From positions 1 to 60,959 of the forward strand of contig JAZLDG010000011.1 of NCBI GenBank assembly GCA_045614565.1: DNA of 60,959 nt, written 5' to 3'. Position 1 is the first letter of the stretch, and the number at the start of each line of letters is the position of its first letter. Below, piece after piece: positions 31,482 through 40,840 of this stretch. Below the pieces are notes generated by a model. The model was given only the letters and a program-made list of their open reading frames with translations, did not search any database and was not told the origin of the DNA. The stretch comes from Scatosoma sp045614565. Lineage in GTDB: Bacteria; Bacillota; Clostridia; Christensenellales; Borkfalkiaceae. The translations under genes were made by a program, and so were the position numbers.

Positions 31482-32495
31482 ATGAAAGAAAAAATCGAAG
31501 CTTTGCGTTTGAATATTCAAAACGCGCTCGGCGAAACGAAAACGGGCAAAGCGGTTTACGAAGTCAAGGTCCGTTTTCAAACGGAGCTGAAAGGCATTAT
31601 GAGCGGTATGAAAGACTTGGCGAAAGAAGATCGCCCTGCTTTTGGGAAAATCGTCAACGAATTTAAGCAGGAAATGGAAACGCTTTTTGAAGAACGCTCG
31701 GCGATCGTTTCAAAAATGGAATTAGAAGAAAAGTATCAAAACGAACGCATCGATATTACGATGCCTGGTAAGAAATACAAATCCGGAGCGTTGCACCCCA
31801 TCACGCTCGTGAAAAACGAACTTATCGATATTTTCGCGGGTATGGGTTTCAAAGTATTTGAGGGGCCTGAAATTGAAACGGATTATTACAATTTCACCGC
31901 GCTCAATACTCCCAAGGACCACCCCGCGCGGGATATGCAAGACACCTTTTATCTTGCCGAAAACTTACTGCTCCGTACGCAAACGTCTGCGGGGCAAATC
32001 CGCGTAATGGAAAAGAACGCGCCGCCGATTAAAATTCTTTCGCCTGGGCGTGTTTTCCGTTCGGACGACGACGCTACCCATTCGCCGATGTTCCACCAAA
32101 TGGAAGGGCTCGTCGTGGATAAAGGGATTACCCTTTGCGACTTAAAGGGTATGCTCGAAGCGTTCGCGCAAAAGATGTTTACGTCGAAAACGAAAGTGCG
32201 GCTTCGTCCGTCCTATTTCCCGTTCACCGAACCGAGCGTGGAAGTCGATTTAAGCTGTTCGGAATGTGGCGGCAAGGGCTGTCGGTTGTGTAAGGGAACG
32301 GGTTGGATCGAAGTACTCGGCGCGGGTATGGTCAACCGTCACGTTTTGGAAAATTGCGGCGTTGATCCCGACGAATACACGGGTTTTGCGTTCGGTATGG
32401 GCGTGGAACGTATCGCGATGCTCAAATACGGCGTCAACAATATCAAGACCTTGTTTGAAAACGACACGCGGTTTTTAGAACAATTCGAGAATTAA
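31482..32495 (+). CDS. pheS: Phenylalanyl-tRNA synthetase alpha subunit
   Basis: 337 residues; with PheT forms the heterotetramer that charges tRNA-Phe. Class II motifs: G-P-E-I-E-T-D near 127-133, F-H-Q-M-E-G-L near 204-210 and the C-terminal G-F-A-F-G-M-G-V-E-R near 303-312. A Cys-rich turn with four cysteines in C-S-E-C-G-G-K-G-C-R-L-C is seen near 258. AAAGGAG before the ATG at 31482 sets the start; an open frame continuing upstream lies inside the inserted element and is not family sequence. Controlled by the T-box. Confidence 0.97.
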   Translation: MKEKIEALRLNIQNALGETKTGKAVYEVKVRFQTELKGIMSGMKDLAKEDRPAFGKIVNEFKQEMETLFEERSAIVSKMELEEKYQNERIDITMPGKKYKSGALHPITLVKNELIDIFAGMGFKVFEGPEIETDYYNFTALNTPKDHPARDMQDTFYLAENLLLRTQTSAGQIRVMEKNAPPIKILSPGRVFRSDDDATHSPMFHQMEGLVVDKGITLCDLKGMLEAFAQKMFTSKTKVRLRPSYFPFTEPSVEVDLSCSECGGKGCRLCKGTGWIEVLGAGMVNRHVLENCGVDPDEYTGFAFGMGVERIAMLKYGVNNIKTLFENDTRFLEQFEN

Positions 32496-32507
32496 GGAGA
32501 TAACGAG

Positions 32508-34952
32508 ATGAAAGCACCTTTCAGTTGGTTAAAAGATTACGTAGATATTGATATTACGGCGCAGGAGCTTGCGCAAAAGCTGTTCTCTTGCGGTTTTGAA
32601 GTAGAAGAACTTTCCTATCTCGGCGAGAAAATCAATCGCGTCGTCGTCGGCGAAATCAAATCGCTTACGCCGCACCCTGACAGCGACCATATGCAAATTT
32701 GTATCGTCGATTGCGGGGAAGAATATGGTCGGGAATTGCAAATCGTCACGGGCGCGTCTAACGTCTACGTGGGTATGAAAACGCCTTGCGCGCTGGATAA
32801 TTCCACGGTGGTAGAAAGCAATCCCGCAATGCTTGAAAAAAATCCCGACGGGATTAAAAAGATTAAAAAAGGCAAGCTTCGCGGTGTGGAATCGTTCGGT
32901 ATGCTTTGCTCGGGGGAAGAACTCGGTATCAACGACGATTTCTATGTCGGCGCGGAATTCGACGGGCTATTAGATCTTGACGCAAGTGCAAAGGTCGGGG
33001 AAGATATTAAAAAGGTAGTGGGACTTGACGACTGGATTTTTGATATCGCTATCACTGCAAATCGTCCCGATTGCCAATGTATTTTGGGTATTGCACGCGA
33101 AATTGCGGCGGTTTTGGACAAACCGCTTAAAATGCCTGCAACTGATTATGCTGAACACGAAACGACCGCCGCTCCCGTGGAAGTGGAAGTGCTTGCGCCT
33201 GAGCTTTGCCCGCGGTACGTGGGACATTACGTGGAAAGCGTTTCTAACGAAAACAGAGTTTCTCCCGCTTGGATGAGAAAACGTCTTGCGCTTTCGGGGA
33301 TTCGTTCTATTTCGCCGATCGTCGATATTACGAATTTCGTTTTGTTGGAAATGGGTCAGCCTATGCACGCGTTTGACGCGGACGATATCGGGCAAAGAAA
33401 AATTATCGTACGCCGTGCCGAGCAGGGCGAAAAAATCGTGACCTTGGACGAAAAAGAATTTACGCTTAATAAAGAAAATCTCGTCATTTGCGACGGCGAA
33501 AAGCCCGTCGCGCTTGCGGGGATTATGGGCGGGTTAAACAGCGAAATTAAAGCTTCTACGAAAAACGTATTTTTTGAATCGGCAAAGTTTGCCCGCGACA
33601 ACGTTCGTAAAACTTCGCGTGCGCTCGGTCAGTCGTCCGATTCGTCGTCCCGTTTTGAAAAGGGTGTGGACGCGTACACCAACGCGCTTGCAATGGATAG
33701 AGCTTTGCACTTGATTGAAGAACTGCATTGTGGCAAGGTAACGAATATCCGCCGCGACGTTTGTGCGGTTGATCTTGCCCCTCGTACGATGACGGCGAGC
33801 CTTGCAAAAATCAACGCGCTCCTTGGTATCACCGTTCCCGAAAAGACGGTGGAAAGGATTTTAACGAGCTTAAACTTCCAGCCTGAAATTTGCGAGGATA
33901 CGCTCACCGTAACCGTTCCCGGGTATCGCGACGATATCGACGGGTATCCCGATTTGGCGGAAGAAATTATCCGTATGTACGGCTACGAGTATATCACGCC
34001 CACGTTCTTGGAAAAGGCGAGTGTGACGGGCGGCGGTTTGACGGACGAGCAAAAACGGGAATTGCATTTGAAGAATTTGCTTCGCGTGCAAGGCTTCTAC
34101 GAAGCGTATAATTATTCCTTTTATTCGCCCAAAGATTTCGAGCTTATGAAGCTACCCCAAGATGCAAGCGAGCGCAACGCCGTGAAAATTCTCAATCCGA
34201 TCAGCGAAGAGCTTTCGATTATGCGTACTTTCCTTGCGCCGTCTATGCTTGCAAACGCGGTGCGGAATATCCGCCGCGGCAATGATGAAGGCAGAGAGTT
34301 TGAAATTGCGAATATTTATATTCCCAACGCCCTTTCGGCAAACGAACAGCCTACGGAGCGTAAGCATATCATGCTGGGGATTTGGGGCGGTAAAAACGAT
34401 TTCTTCGATATGAAAGGCGCAATCGAGCGTATCGCCGAAGCGTTCCATCTCTCGTTTAAGTACGAACGCGCGGAAAAATCCTATTTGCACCCCGGGGTTT
34501 CGGCAAACGTGATAATGGACGGTCAAATCGTCGGTTGCTTCGGCGAGTTAGACCCCGAAATCGCAGGCGGTTTGGGCTTGGATAAAAAGGTGTATTTGGG
34601 TGAGCTTGATTTGGTGGCGATTGCCGACCAAGCGGACGATCGCGTACGCTATACCAACCTGCCCAAGTTCCCTGCTGTTCAGCGTGACCTTGCTTTGCTC
34701 GTCGATGAAAAATTGACCTGCGAAGAAATTGAAGAAGTGCTTATGCACTCGTGTAAATACGTGACGAAAGCCAAGCTTTTCGACGTGTATCGCGGCGGAC
34801 AAGTACCCGCAGGTAAAAAGAGTATGGCGTTTACGCTCACCTTTACACCCGACGCGAGCGCGGAAAAGGCGTTCACGCCCGAAAATTTGGATAACTTCGT
34901 CAAGAAGATTTTGAATAATTTGAAATTTAAGCTGGGTATCGAGCTTCGCTAA
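32508..34952 (+). CDS. pheT: Phenylalanyl-tRNA synthetase beta subunit
   Basis: 814 residues, full length. Order of domains as in bacterial PheT: tRNA-binding OB domain (about 40-150, L-T-P-H-P-D-S-D-H-M near 54-63), the B3/B4 editing domain (about 210-390), B5 (about 400-470), the catalytic-like core, and the C-terminal ferredoxin-fold anticodon-binding domain (about 720-814, K-F-P-A-V-Q-R-D near 721-728). 12 bases after pheS with a good ribosome site. Confidence 0.97.
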   Translation: MKAPFSWLKDYVDIDITAQELAQKLFSCGFEVEELSYLGEKINRVVVGEIKSLTPHPDSDHMQICIVDCGEEYGRELQIVTGASNVYVGMKTPCALDNSTVVESNPAMLEKNPDGIKKIKKGKLRGVESFGMLCSGEELGINDDFYVGAEFDGLLDLDASAKVGEDIKKVVGLDDWIFDIAITANRPDCQCILGIAREIAAVLDKPLKMPATDYAEHETTAAPVEVEVLAPELCPRYVGHYVESVSNENRVSPAWMRKRLALSGIRSISPIVDITNFVLLEMGQPMHAFDADDIGQRKIIVRRAEQGEKIVTLDEKEFTLNKENLVICDGEKPVALAGIMGGLNSEIKASTKNVFFESAKFARDNVRKTSRALGQSSDSSSRFEKGVDAYTNALAMDRALHLIEELHCGKVTNIRRDVCAVDLAPRTMTASLAKINALLGITVPEKTVERILTSLNFQPEICEDTLTVTVPGYRDDIDGYPDLAEEIIRMYGYEYITPTFLEKASVTGGGLTDEQKRELHLKNLLRVQGFYEAYNYSFYSPKDFELMKLPQDASERNAVKILNPISEELSIMRTFLAPSMLANAVRNIRRGNDEGREFEIANIYIPNALSANEQPTERKHIMLGIWGGKNDFFDMKGAIERIAEAFHLSFKYERAEKSYLHPGVSANVIMDGQIVGCFGELDPEIAGGLGLDKKVYLGELDLVAIADQADDRVRYTNLPKFPAVQRDLALLVDEKLTCEEIEEVLMHSCKYVTKAKLFDVYRGGQVPAGKKSMAFTLTFTPDASAEKAFTPENLDNFVKKILNNLKFKLGIELR

Positions 34953-34965
34953 AAAGGAGTTTTTC

Positions 34966-35847
34966 GTGAAAAGAGAAAGTAAAATCAAAACGCTTGGATT
35001 TTTTAACGTCGATAAACCGTCGGGGCTTACTTCGTCGACGGTCGTTAATAAATGCAAATGGCTGACGGCAACGCCGTGCGGGCATATGGGCACGCTTGAC
35101 CCTTTGGCAAGCGGCGTTTTGCCCGTGGGCGTGGGGAACGCTACGCGTTTGTTCGATTACTTTCTTGAAAAGGAAAAGGTCTATATTGCCGAGTTCACGT
35201 TCGGCGTGGCTTCGGATACCTTGGATAGCACGGGTAAGCTCATCTACGGCGGGCGTATACCGAGCGCGGAAGAAATCCAAGCAATGCTCCCGCAGTTTTT
35301 CGGCGATATTATGCAAATGCCACCCAAGTACAGCGCGAAAAGTGTGAACGGCAAGCGCGGTTACGAGCTTGCGCGGGCGGGTGTGGAATTTGAGCTTCAA
35401 CCAAAAAAGGTGCATATTTACGATATGTGGCTGCTCGGCGAAGCGGAAACGGAAAATACCTACCGTATCGAAATCCGTTGCGGCGGGGGAACGTATATCC
35501 GTTCGCTAGCGCGGGATATTGCAAAAGCGCTTGGCACGAACGCGGTGATGAGCGCGCTTCGCCGCGTAAAAAGCGGGTATTTCGAGATTGGGGAAGCAAT
35601 CCCGTTTTCGGTTTTAGAACAAGATCCGAGCGTAGAAGATTTGGAAAAATATATAATCCCAACGGAAAGGGTTTTGCCCTTTCCCGCGCTTATGCTTTGC
35701 GGAAAAAACGCCGAACGCGTTTTGAATGGTATGGCGGTGGCGGTAGAGCAGGCGGACGGGCTATATAAGCTGTATACGGGCGAAGTATTTTACGGTATCG
35801 CCGAAGTCAAGGACGGCAAAGCAAAGGCAAAGACGAAGTTATGTTAA
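34966..35847 (+). CDS. truB: tRNA pseudouridine-55 synthase
   Basis: 293 residues. Makes pseudouridine 55 in the T-loop of tRNAs. N-terminal G-F-F-N-V-D-K-P-S-G-L-T-S near 10-22, catalytic aspartate in G-T-L-D-P-L-A-S-G near 43-51, and R-C-G-G-G-T-Y-I-R-S-L-A near 174-185. GTG start with AAGGAG upstream. Overlaps ribF by 7 bases. In many Bacillota truB-ribF follow infB-rbfA; here they follow pheT. Confidence 0.95.
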   Translation: MKRESKIKTLGFFNVDKPSGLTSSTVVNKCKWLTATPCGHMGTLDPLASGVLPVGVGNATRLFDYFLEKEKVYIAEFTFGVASDTLDSTGKLIYGGRIPSAEEIQAMLPQFFGDIMQMPPKYSAKSVNGKRGYELARAGVEFELQPKKVHIYDMWLLGEAETENTYRIEIRCGGGTYIRSLARDIAKALGTNAVMSALRRVKSGYFEIGEAIPFSVLEQDPSVEDLEKYIIPTERVLPFPALMLCGKNAERVLNGMAVAVEQADGLYKLYTGEVFYGIAEVKDGKAKAKTKLC

Positions 35848-36710
35848 AAACGGTATTTTTACAAAATACGGATATTTCCGCGACGGGTTGCGTGATGCTG
35901 CTCGGCGGATTCGACGGCTTGCACGCAGGGCATAAAACGCTCGTGGAAAGCGCGAAAGCGTACGGCTTGCCGATCGTCGCCACGACCATTTTCGGCGGGA
36001 AGACGGAAGAAGAACTGTTTACGCTTTCCGAACGTGAAAGCCTTTTTCGCGCGGCGGGCGTGGATATTTTGTTTGAACTGCCGTTTGCGGAAATCAAGGA
36101 TATGGAAGCGGAAGTCTTTGCAAGGCTGTTGACGGAAACTTTTAACCCCAAAGCTTTCGTTTGCGGCGACGATTTCCGTTTTGGAAAAGGCGCGAAAGGC
36201 GACCCCGAAACCTTGGAAAGAGCTACCCGTGTACGCGTTGAAGCCAAAACTTTGCTTACGCGGAACGGGGAAAAAATTAGCTCGTCAACGGTGAAAAAGT
36301 ACTTGGCGGCAGGGGAAATCGAAAAGGCGAATATGCTGTTAGACGAACCGTTTTTCTTGCTCGGCGAAGTCGAACGCGATCGCGGCGTTGGAAAAACCAT
36401 AGGTTTTCCGACGGCAAATATCGCCTATCCCACTCAAAAAAGTTTGTTAAAAAAAGGCGTGTACGAAACCCGCGTTATTTTGGACGGCAAAGCCTATCAA
36501 GGCGTTACGAATTTTGGCGCACGCCCGACCTTTGGCGATGAGAAAATCGTAACCGAAACGCATATTCTTGGGTTTGACGGAGATTTGTACGGGAAGCGAT
36601 TGCAGATCCGTTTTTTGCGGTATTTGCGGGATATTCAAAAATTTGACAGCGCGGAAATGCTCGTAGAGCAGCTCCGCAAAGACGTACGGAGAGTGAAAAA
36701 CGATGATTAA
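35841..36710 (+). CDS. ribF: Bifunctional riboflavin kinase / FAD synthetase
   Basis: 289 residues. Converts riboflavin to FMN and then FAD. The N-terminal nucleotidyltransferase domain has G-G-F-D-G-L-H-A-G-H near 21-30 and I-S-S-S-T-V-K near 145-151; the C-terminal kinase domain has G-F-P-T-A-N near 188-193. The first motif has G in place of the more usual L/I-G-N/F-F-D spacing but keeps the H-x-G-H signature. Overlaps both neighbours, 7 bases before and 8 after. Confidence 0.95.
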   Translation: MLKTVFLQNTDISATGCVMLLGGFDGLHAGHKTLVESAKAYGLPIVATTIFGGKTEEELFTLSERESLFRAAGVDILFELPFAEIKDMEAEVFARLLTETFNPKAFVCGDDFRFGKGAKGDPETLERATRVRVEAKTLLTRNGEKISSSTVKKYLAAGEIEKANMLLDEPFFLLGEVERDRGVGKTIGFPTANIAYPTQKSLLKKGVYETRVILDGKAYQGVTNFGARPTFGDEKIVTETHILGFDGDLYGKRLQIRFLRYLRDIQKFDSAEMLVEQLRKDVRRVKNDD

Positions 36711-37548
36711 ATTCGGACCGAGCGGAAACTGCGAAAGTTTTTACGCAGAAGGGAATGCACATACGGAACAAGCGGCGGCGTTCGTGAAAAAACGGGGGCT
36801 GGATTGCTTTGAATATTCGTTTGGACGCGGGGTTAGAATGAGCCAAGACAAGGCGATTTCTATCGGTGAAGCGTTTGCAAGGGAGAACGTGGAAATTTCC
36901 GCGCACGCGCCCTATTTTATCAATTTTGCCAACCCTGACGACGAAATGGCTGCAAAGTCCTACGGCTACGTTTTGGACAGCGCGAACGCTTGCAAGCTAA
37001 TGGGCGGAAAAAGGGTGGTATTCCACCCCGCGGCACAGGGCAAAGCGACGCGGTTGGAAGCGGTGGAAAAAACGCGGGAGCGTTTGCATACGCTTGCCGA
37101 ATATATCGTCTTGAATAATTTGGACGATATGCTGTTTTGTCCCGAAACGATGGGCAAGCTCGCGCAAATCGGTACGGTGGAAGAAATCACGGAATTTTGT
37201 AGAATTGCGCCCTTTTTCGTGCCTTGCGTGGATTTTGGGCATATCAACGCGAGAGAACAGGGTTCTTTGCAATCGGTGGAAGATTATAAATCGCGGTTAG
37301 AATATATGATCGCCGAGCTTGGCTTTGCAAAAATGGAGCATTTCCACGTGCATTTCTCCAAGATTATGTACGGGGGTAAGGGCGAAATTAAGCACTTGAC
37401 CTTCGCGGACGAGATTTACGGTCCGTCCTTCGAGCCGCTTGCGGTTGCGCTTAAAGAATTGAAACTCAAACCGTATATCGTCAGCGAATCGGACGGTACG
37501 CAAGCGGAAGACGCGGCGGAAATGAAACGAATTTATCAAAGTATCTGA
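36703..37548 (+). CDS. TIM-barrel protein, endonuclease IV-like
   Basis: 281 residues, AP-endonuclease-2/xylose-isomerase-like barrel. Candidate metal ligands are in S-A-H-A-P-Y near 66-71, F-H-P-A near 102-105, P-E-T-M near 146-149, V-D-F-G-H near 172-176 and H-V-H-F near 207-210. It resembles Nfo, which cuts at abasic sites, and this branch is common in Bacillota. True AP-endonuclease activity is plausible but not certain. Overlaps ribF by 8 bases. Confidence 0.85.
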   Translation: MIKFGPSGNCESFYAEGNAHTEQAAAFVKKRGLDCFEYSFGRGVRMSQDKAISIGEAFARENVEISAHAPYFINFANPDDEMAAKSYGYVLDSANACKLMGGKRVVFHPAAQGKATRLEAVEKTRERLHTLAEYIVLNNLDDMLFCPETMGKLAQIGTVEEITEFCRIAPFFVPCVDFGHINAREQGSLQSVEDYKSRLEYMIAELGFAKMEHFHVHFSKIMYGGKGEIKHLTFADEIYGPSFEPLAVALKELKLKPYIVSESDGTQAEDAAEMKRIYQSI

Positions 37549-37568
37549 AAAAAACGCCCTTTGTATAC

Positions 37569-37597
37569 TTGACGAAAGACGAAATTTTTGGTACAAT
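37569..37597 (+). promoter_or_regulatory. Promoter of the M24 peptidase-efp unit
   Basis: TTGACG (37569-37574), 17-base spacer, TACAAT (37592-37597). Confidence 0.82.
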
Positions 37598-37618
37598 ATA
37601 GAAAATAGGGAGTTTGTA

Positions 37619-38674
37619 ATGGTTTGTACGAACGGAAAAAAAGTACTTAACAGCGTCGATTGCGAAGCAATATATACGTCGTGTGAATATTTGTTGCGCT
37701 ATATCACGGGTTTCGTTGCCGAAAACGGTTGCGCCATCGTGGATAAAGCCGGAACGACCTTGTATACGGATAAGCGGTATATCGAAGCGGCGGAAAAGCT
37801 GTTTGAAAACTCGGAAGTACGGGCTACGCTGTATACGCAAAAGGAAGTTTTGGAGCGTTTGGCGAATTATTCCAAGGTAGGCATTTCCTTTCGCGAAACG
37901 AGCCACGTGGAATATCTTGCGCTTGAAAAAGCGGGCGTGAAGTTAGTGAATATCGACGACGCGCTCGATAAAGCGATGGCGATTAAAAACGAGTGGGAGC
38001 TTGCGAATATAGCCAAGGCCTGCGAAATTGCGGAAAACGCCTTTAACGAGCTGTTGCCGCAAATCAAAGAAGGAATGACGGAAACGGAAGTTGCCGCGAT
38101 TTTGGAATACAATATGCGAAAAGCGGGCGCGCAAGGTCTTTCCTTTGATACGATCGTGGCGTTTGGCGCGCACGCCGCCGTACCCCACCATGAAACGGGA
38201 AATACAAAACTTGCGTTCGGCGACGAAATTTTGATTGATTTTGGCTGCCGCGTGAACGGGTATTGCTCGGATATTACGCGGACGTTCCTTTTCGGTGACG
38301 ACGGCAAGCACGAACAATTCAAAAAAGCCTATGAAGCCGTATTGACGGCGCACAATCTCGTACAAGAGAAATTGAAAAGCGGTATGAGCGGCGTGGAAAG
38401 CGACGCGATTGCAAGGGATTGCTTAAAAGAACAAGGATACGGGGAACTCTTTACCCATTCGCTTGGGCACGGGATCGGTTTGAACGTACACGAATATCCC
38501 CACGTTAGCCCGCGGTCTACGGAAATTTTAACGGACGGTATGGTCTTTTCGGACGAGCCGGGCGTGTACGCGGCGGGCGAATACGGGATCCGTATTGAAG
38601 ATACGGTGACCTTGAAAAACGGAAGCGTTAAAAGCTTTATGTCCAAGACGGACAAAAAACTGATTATTTTATAA
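37619..38674 (+). CDS. Xaa-Pro peptidase (M24 family)
   Basis: 351 residues. Cleaves N-terminal residues before proline. The C-terminal pita-bread domain keeps the five metal ligands: D in I-D-F-G, D in C-S-D-I-T-R, H in S-L-G-H-G-I-G, E in D-E-P-G-V-Y and E in R-I-E-D-T. The N-terminal creatinase-like domain is short. Adjacent to efp, a frequent pairing in Bacillota. GGGAG precedes the ATG. Confidence 0.94.
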   Translation: MVCTNGKKVLNSVDCEAIYTSCEYLLRYITGFVAENGCAIVDKAGTTLYTDKRYIEAAEKLFENSEVRATLYTQKEVLERLANYSKVGISFRETSHVEYLALEKAGVKLVNIDDALDKAMAIKNEWELANIAKACEIAENAFNELLPQIKEGMTETEVAAILEYNMRKAGAQGLSFDTIVAFGAHAAVPHHETGNTKLAFGDEILIDFGCRVNGYCSDITRTFLFGDDGKHEQFKKAYEAVLTAHNLVQEKLKSGMSGVESDAIARDCLKEQGYGELFTHSLGHGIGLNVHEYPHVSPRSTEILTDGMVFSDEPGVYAAGEYGIRIEDTVTLKNGSVKSFMSKTDKKLIIL

Positions 38675-38698
38675 AAAAGTAGCAAGGAGAATAATATT

Positions 38699-39262
38699 AT
38701 GGCACAAATTTTGGCAGGCGATATTCGTAAGGGCGTTACCTTTGAGTACAAGAGCGGCGTTTACACGGTTACCGATTTCCAACACGTAAAACCCGGTAAA
38801 GGCGCGGCGTTCGTAAGATGCACGCTTAAAAACGTAGTTACGGGACAAGTTTTGTCCAACGAAACGTTCAACCCCACGGCTAAGCTTGAAACGGCACAGG
38901 TAGAAACGAAGAAGATGACCTATTCCTACTTCGACGGCGAATTTTACGTATTCGTAGACGACGAATGGAATCAGGAAAACTTGACCTTCGATCAGGTGGA
39001 AGAAGCTTTGAAATATATCAAAGAAAACGACACCGTAACTGTGAAATTCCTTTACGGCAAAGCGTTCTCGGTTGAACCTGAAAACTTCGTAGAACTTAAA
39101 GTTATTGAAGCGGAACCGGGCGTAAAAGGTAACACGGCTACCAACGTTATGAAAAACGCGAAGGTAGAAACGGGCGCGACCATTCAAGTTCCTATGTTCG
39201 TAGAAGAAGGCGAAACGATCCGTATCGATACGAGAACGGGCGAATATATGAGCCGCGTTTAA
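38699..39262 (+). CDS. efp: Elongation factor P
   Basis: 187 residues, three OB-like domains. Relieves ribosome stalling at polyproline. The loop K-P-G-K-G-A-A-F-V at 31-39 contains Lys34, the residue modified in other species; the K-P-G-K-G-A-A-F form, as in B. subtilis, fits 5-aminopentanol modification rather than beta-lysylation (inference). AAGGAG site. Terminator follows. Confidence 0.97.
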   Translation: MAQILAGDIRKGVTFEYKSGVYTVTDFQHVKPGKGAAFVRCTLKNVVTGQVLSNETFNPTAKLETAQVETKKMTYSYFDGEFYVFVDDEWNQENLTFDQVEEALKYIKENDTVTVKFLYGKAFSVEPENFVELKVIEAEPGVKGNTATNVMKNAKVETGATIQVPMFVEEGETIRIDTRTGEYMSRV

Positions 39263-39286
39263 TTATCTCGTTAAATACAACCTAAA

Positions 39287-39320
39287 AAATGCAGGATACG
39301 ACCTATCCTGCATTTCATTG
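39287..39320 (+). terminator. Hairpin terminator after efp
   Basis: 12-bp stem AAATGCAGGATA / TATCCTGCATTT with a 5-nt loop; the T run is short (TTT, then CATTG). Confidence 0.7.
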
Positions 39321-39332
39321 TAGTCAATAATT

Positions 39333-39770
39333 ATGAAAGCAGTCGTACAAAGAGTAAAAAATACCCGTCTTTGCGTGGACGGCAAATTGATTTCCGAAAT
39401 CCCGTTCGGGCTGACCGTGTTTTTAGGCGTTAAAGTCGGCGACACGGAAAAGGAAGCGGCGTATCTTGCTAAAAAGATTGCCGCGCTTCGGATTTTTGAA
39501 GACGAAAACGGGAAAATGAACTTGTCCGTCAAAGACGTTGGCGGAGAAGTATTGCTCGTTTCCCAGTTCACCCTTTACGGGGACGCTTCGCACGGGAATC
39601 GTCCGAGCTTTACGCTTGCCGAACGCCCCGAAAAAGCCGAGCCGCTGTACGAGTACGCGGTAAATGCTTTACAAGCCTACGGCGTAACCGTCAAAAAGGG
39701 CGTTTTCGGCGCGGATATGCAAATCGAGCAAAGAAACGACGGACCCGTAACGATATTATTAGAGATATAA
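39333..39770 (+). CDS. dtd: D-aminoacyl-tRNA deacylase
   Basis: 145 residues. Frees tRNAs mischarged with D-amino acids or glycine. Signature motifs S-Q-F-T-L-Y-G-D near 77-84 and the cross-subunit N-D-G-P-V-T near 135-140 are intact. No clear ribosome site precedes the ATG; the family start agrees with it (M-K-A-V-V-Q-R-V). Confidence 0.96.
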   Translation: MKAVVQRVKNTRLCVDGKLISEIPFGLTVFLGVKVGDTEKEAAYLAKKIAALRIFEDENGKMNLSVKDVGGEVLLVSQFTLYGDASHGNRPSFTLAERPEKAEPLYEYAVNALQAYGVTVKKGVFGADMQIEQRNDGPVTILLEI

Positions 39771-39788
39771 TACCCAAAGGAAACGCGA

Positions 39789-40640
39789 ATGAAAATACGG
39801 TTTTTAGGCACGGGCGCAGCGGAAGGCGCGCCCGCGATTTATTGCAAATGCGACGTTTGTGAAGAATTGCGCCGCCGCGGTGCAAAGGAATGGCATACGC
39901 GTTCGCAAATCGTAATCGACGACGGGCTTGGGATTGATTTCCCGCCCGACGCATATTCGCACGCCTTAATGCAAGGGGTGGATCTTGGCAAGATTACGCA
40001 CCTTCTCGTCACGCATAGCCATATGGACCATTTTTACGCGCACGATTTCATTTTACGCGGGTATAAGTATACCCGTACGCCGCTTGCACCTTTGGAAATT
40101 TACGGAAACCAAGAAGTTTGCAAGGTTTTTTTTGAGTGCACCCGCCGCGAACTGCGGGAAGAAGTTGCGAAAACGATTATTATGCGCGAAATCCGCGCGT
40201 TCGAGCCGTTTTGCGTGGGTGACGGGTACGAAGTGACGGCGTTACTCGCCCAGCATAGCCAAGCGGAAACGGCGTTCGTGTATTTGATTGAAAAGAACGG
40301 AAAGAGCTATTTACATTTGACGGATACGGGTAGATTGCCCTTATCTACACTTGATTATTTGGAAAATCACGCAAAAAATACGGGCAGAAAAATAAATCTC
40401 GTTACCTTTGACTGTACCTTTTTATTCCAAACGGCGGGAACGGTTTCGCGGCATATGGGGTTGGAAGACAATAAAACGATGCAGGAAGAAATGCAAAGGC
40501 GCGGAATCGTGGACGGACAAACCAGGTATGTAATTACGCACTATTCGCACAACAGCGCGCCGCTTTTGGAAAATCTTACCCGTGCGGAAAAGGAATACGG
40601 CTATAAAGCCGCTTTTGACGGTATGAGTATTCAGATTTGA
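39789..40640 (+). CDS. Metallo-beta-lactamase fold hydrolase (PhnP-like)
   Basis: 283 residues. Metal motif T-H-S-H-M-D-H at 75-81, further ligands H and D in the middle and an H near 249 (T-H-Y-S-H). N-terminal F-L-G-T-G-A-A-E-G with cysteines C19, C21 and C24, as in PhnP/PqqB-type phosphodiesterases. Substrate unknown. 18 bases after dtd and probably co-transcribed. Confidence 0.85.
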   Translation: MKIRFLGTGAAEGAPAIYCKCDVCEELRRRGAKEWHTRSQIVIDDGLGIDFPPDAYSHALMQGVDLGKITHLLVTHSHMDHFYAHDFILRGYKYTRTPLAPLEIYGNQEVCKVFFECTRRELREEVAKTIIMREIRAFEPFCVGDGYEVTALLAQHSQAETAFVYLIEKNGKSYLHLTDTGRLPLSTLDYLENHAKNTGRKINLVTFDCTFLFQTAGTVSRHMGLEDNKTMQEEMQRRGIVDGQTRYVITHYSHNSAPLLENLTRAEKEYGYKAAFDGMSIQI

Positions 40641-40702
40641 CGGAAAAAATTGTGTAATAGGTTTGAAAAAACACAAAAAAGGGTATAAAATAAACGAAAA
40701 AA

Positions 40703-40731
40703 GGGGCGTTGCAAAAAACGCCCTTCCTTTT
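40703..40731 (+). terminator. Terminator after the metallo-hydrolase gene
   Basis: GGGCGTT / AACGCCC stem with a 6-nt loop, followed by TTCCTTTT. The rest of the 200-base gap (40641-40840) is AT-rich and holds a TATAAT at 40805-40810 without a good -35 box. Confidence 0.75.
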
Positions 40732-40840
40732 GCGTAAAAGAAATTTTGAAAAAAAACAAGTTTTTTTCGTAGAAAAAAAGGAAATCGGGAATTTTTGTCG
40801 AATATATAATATGAGAGCAAAAATTGTTGGGGGTGCGACG

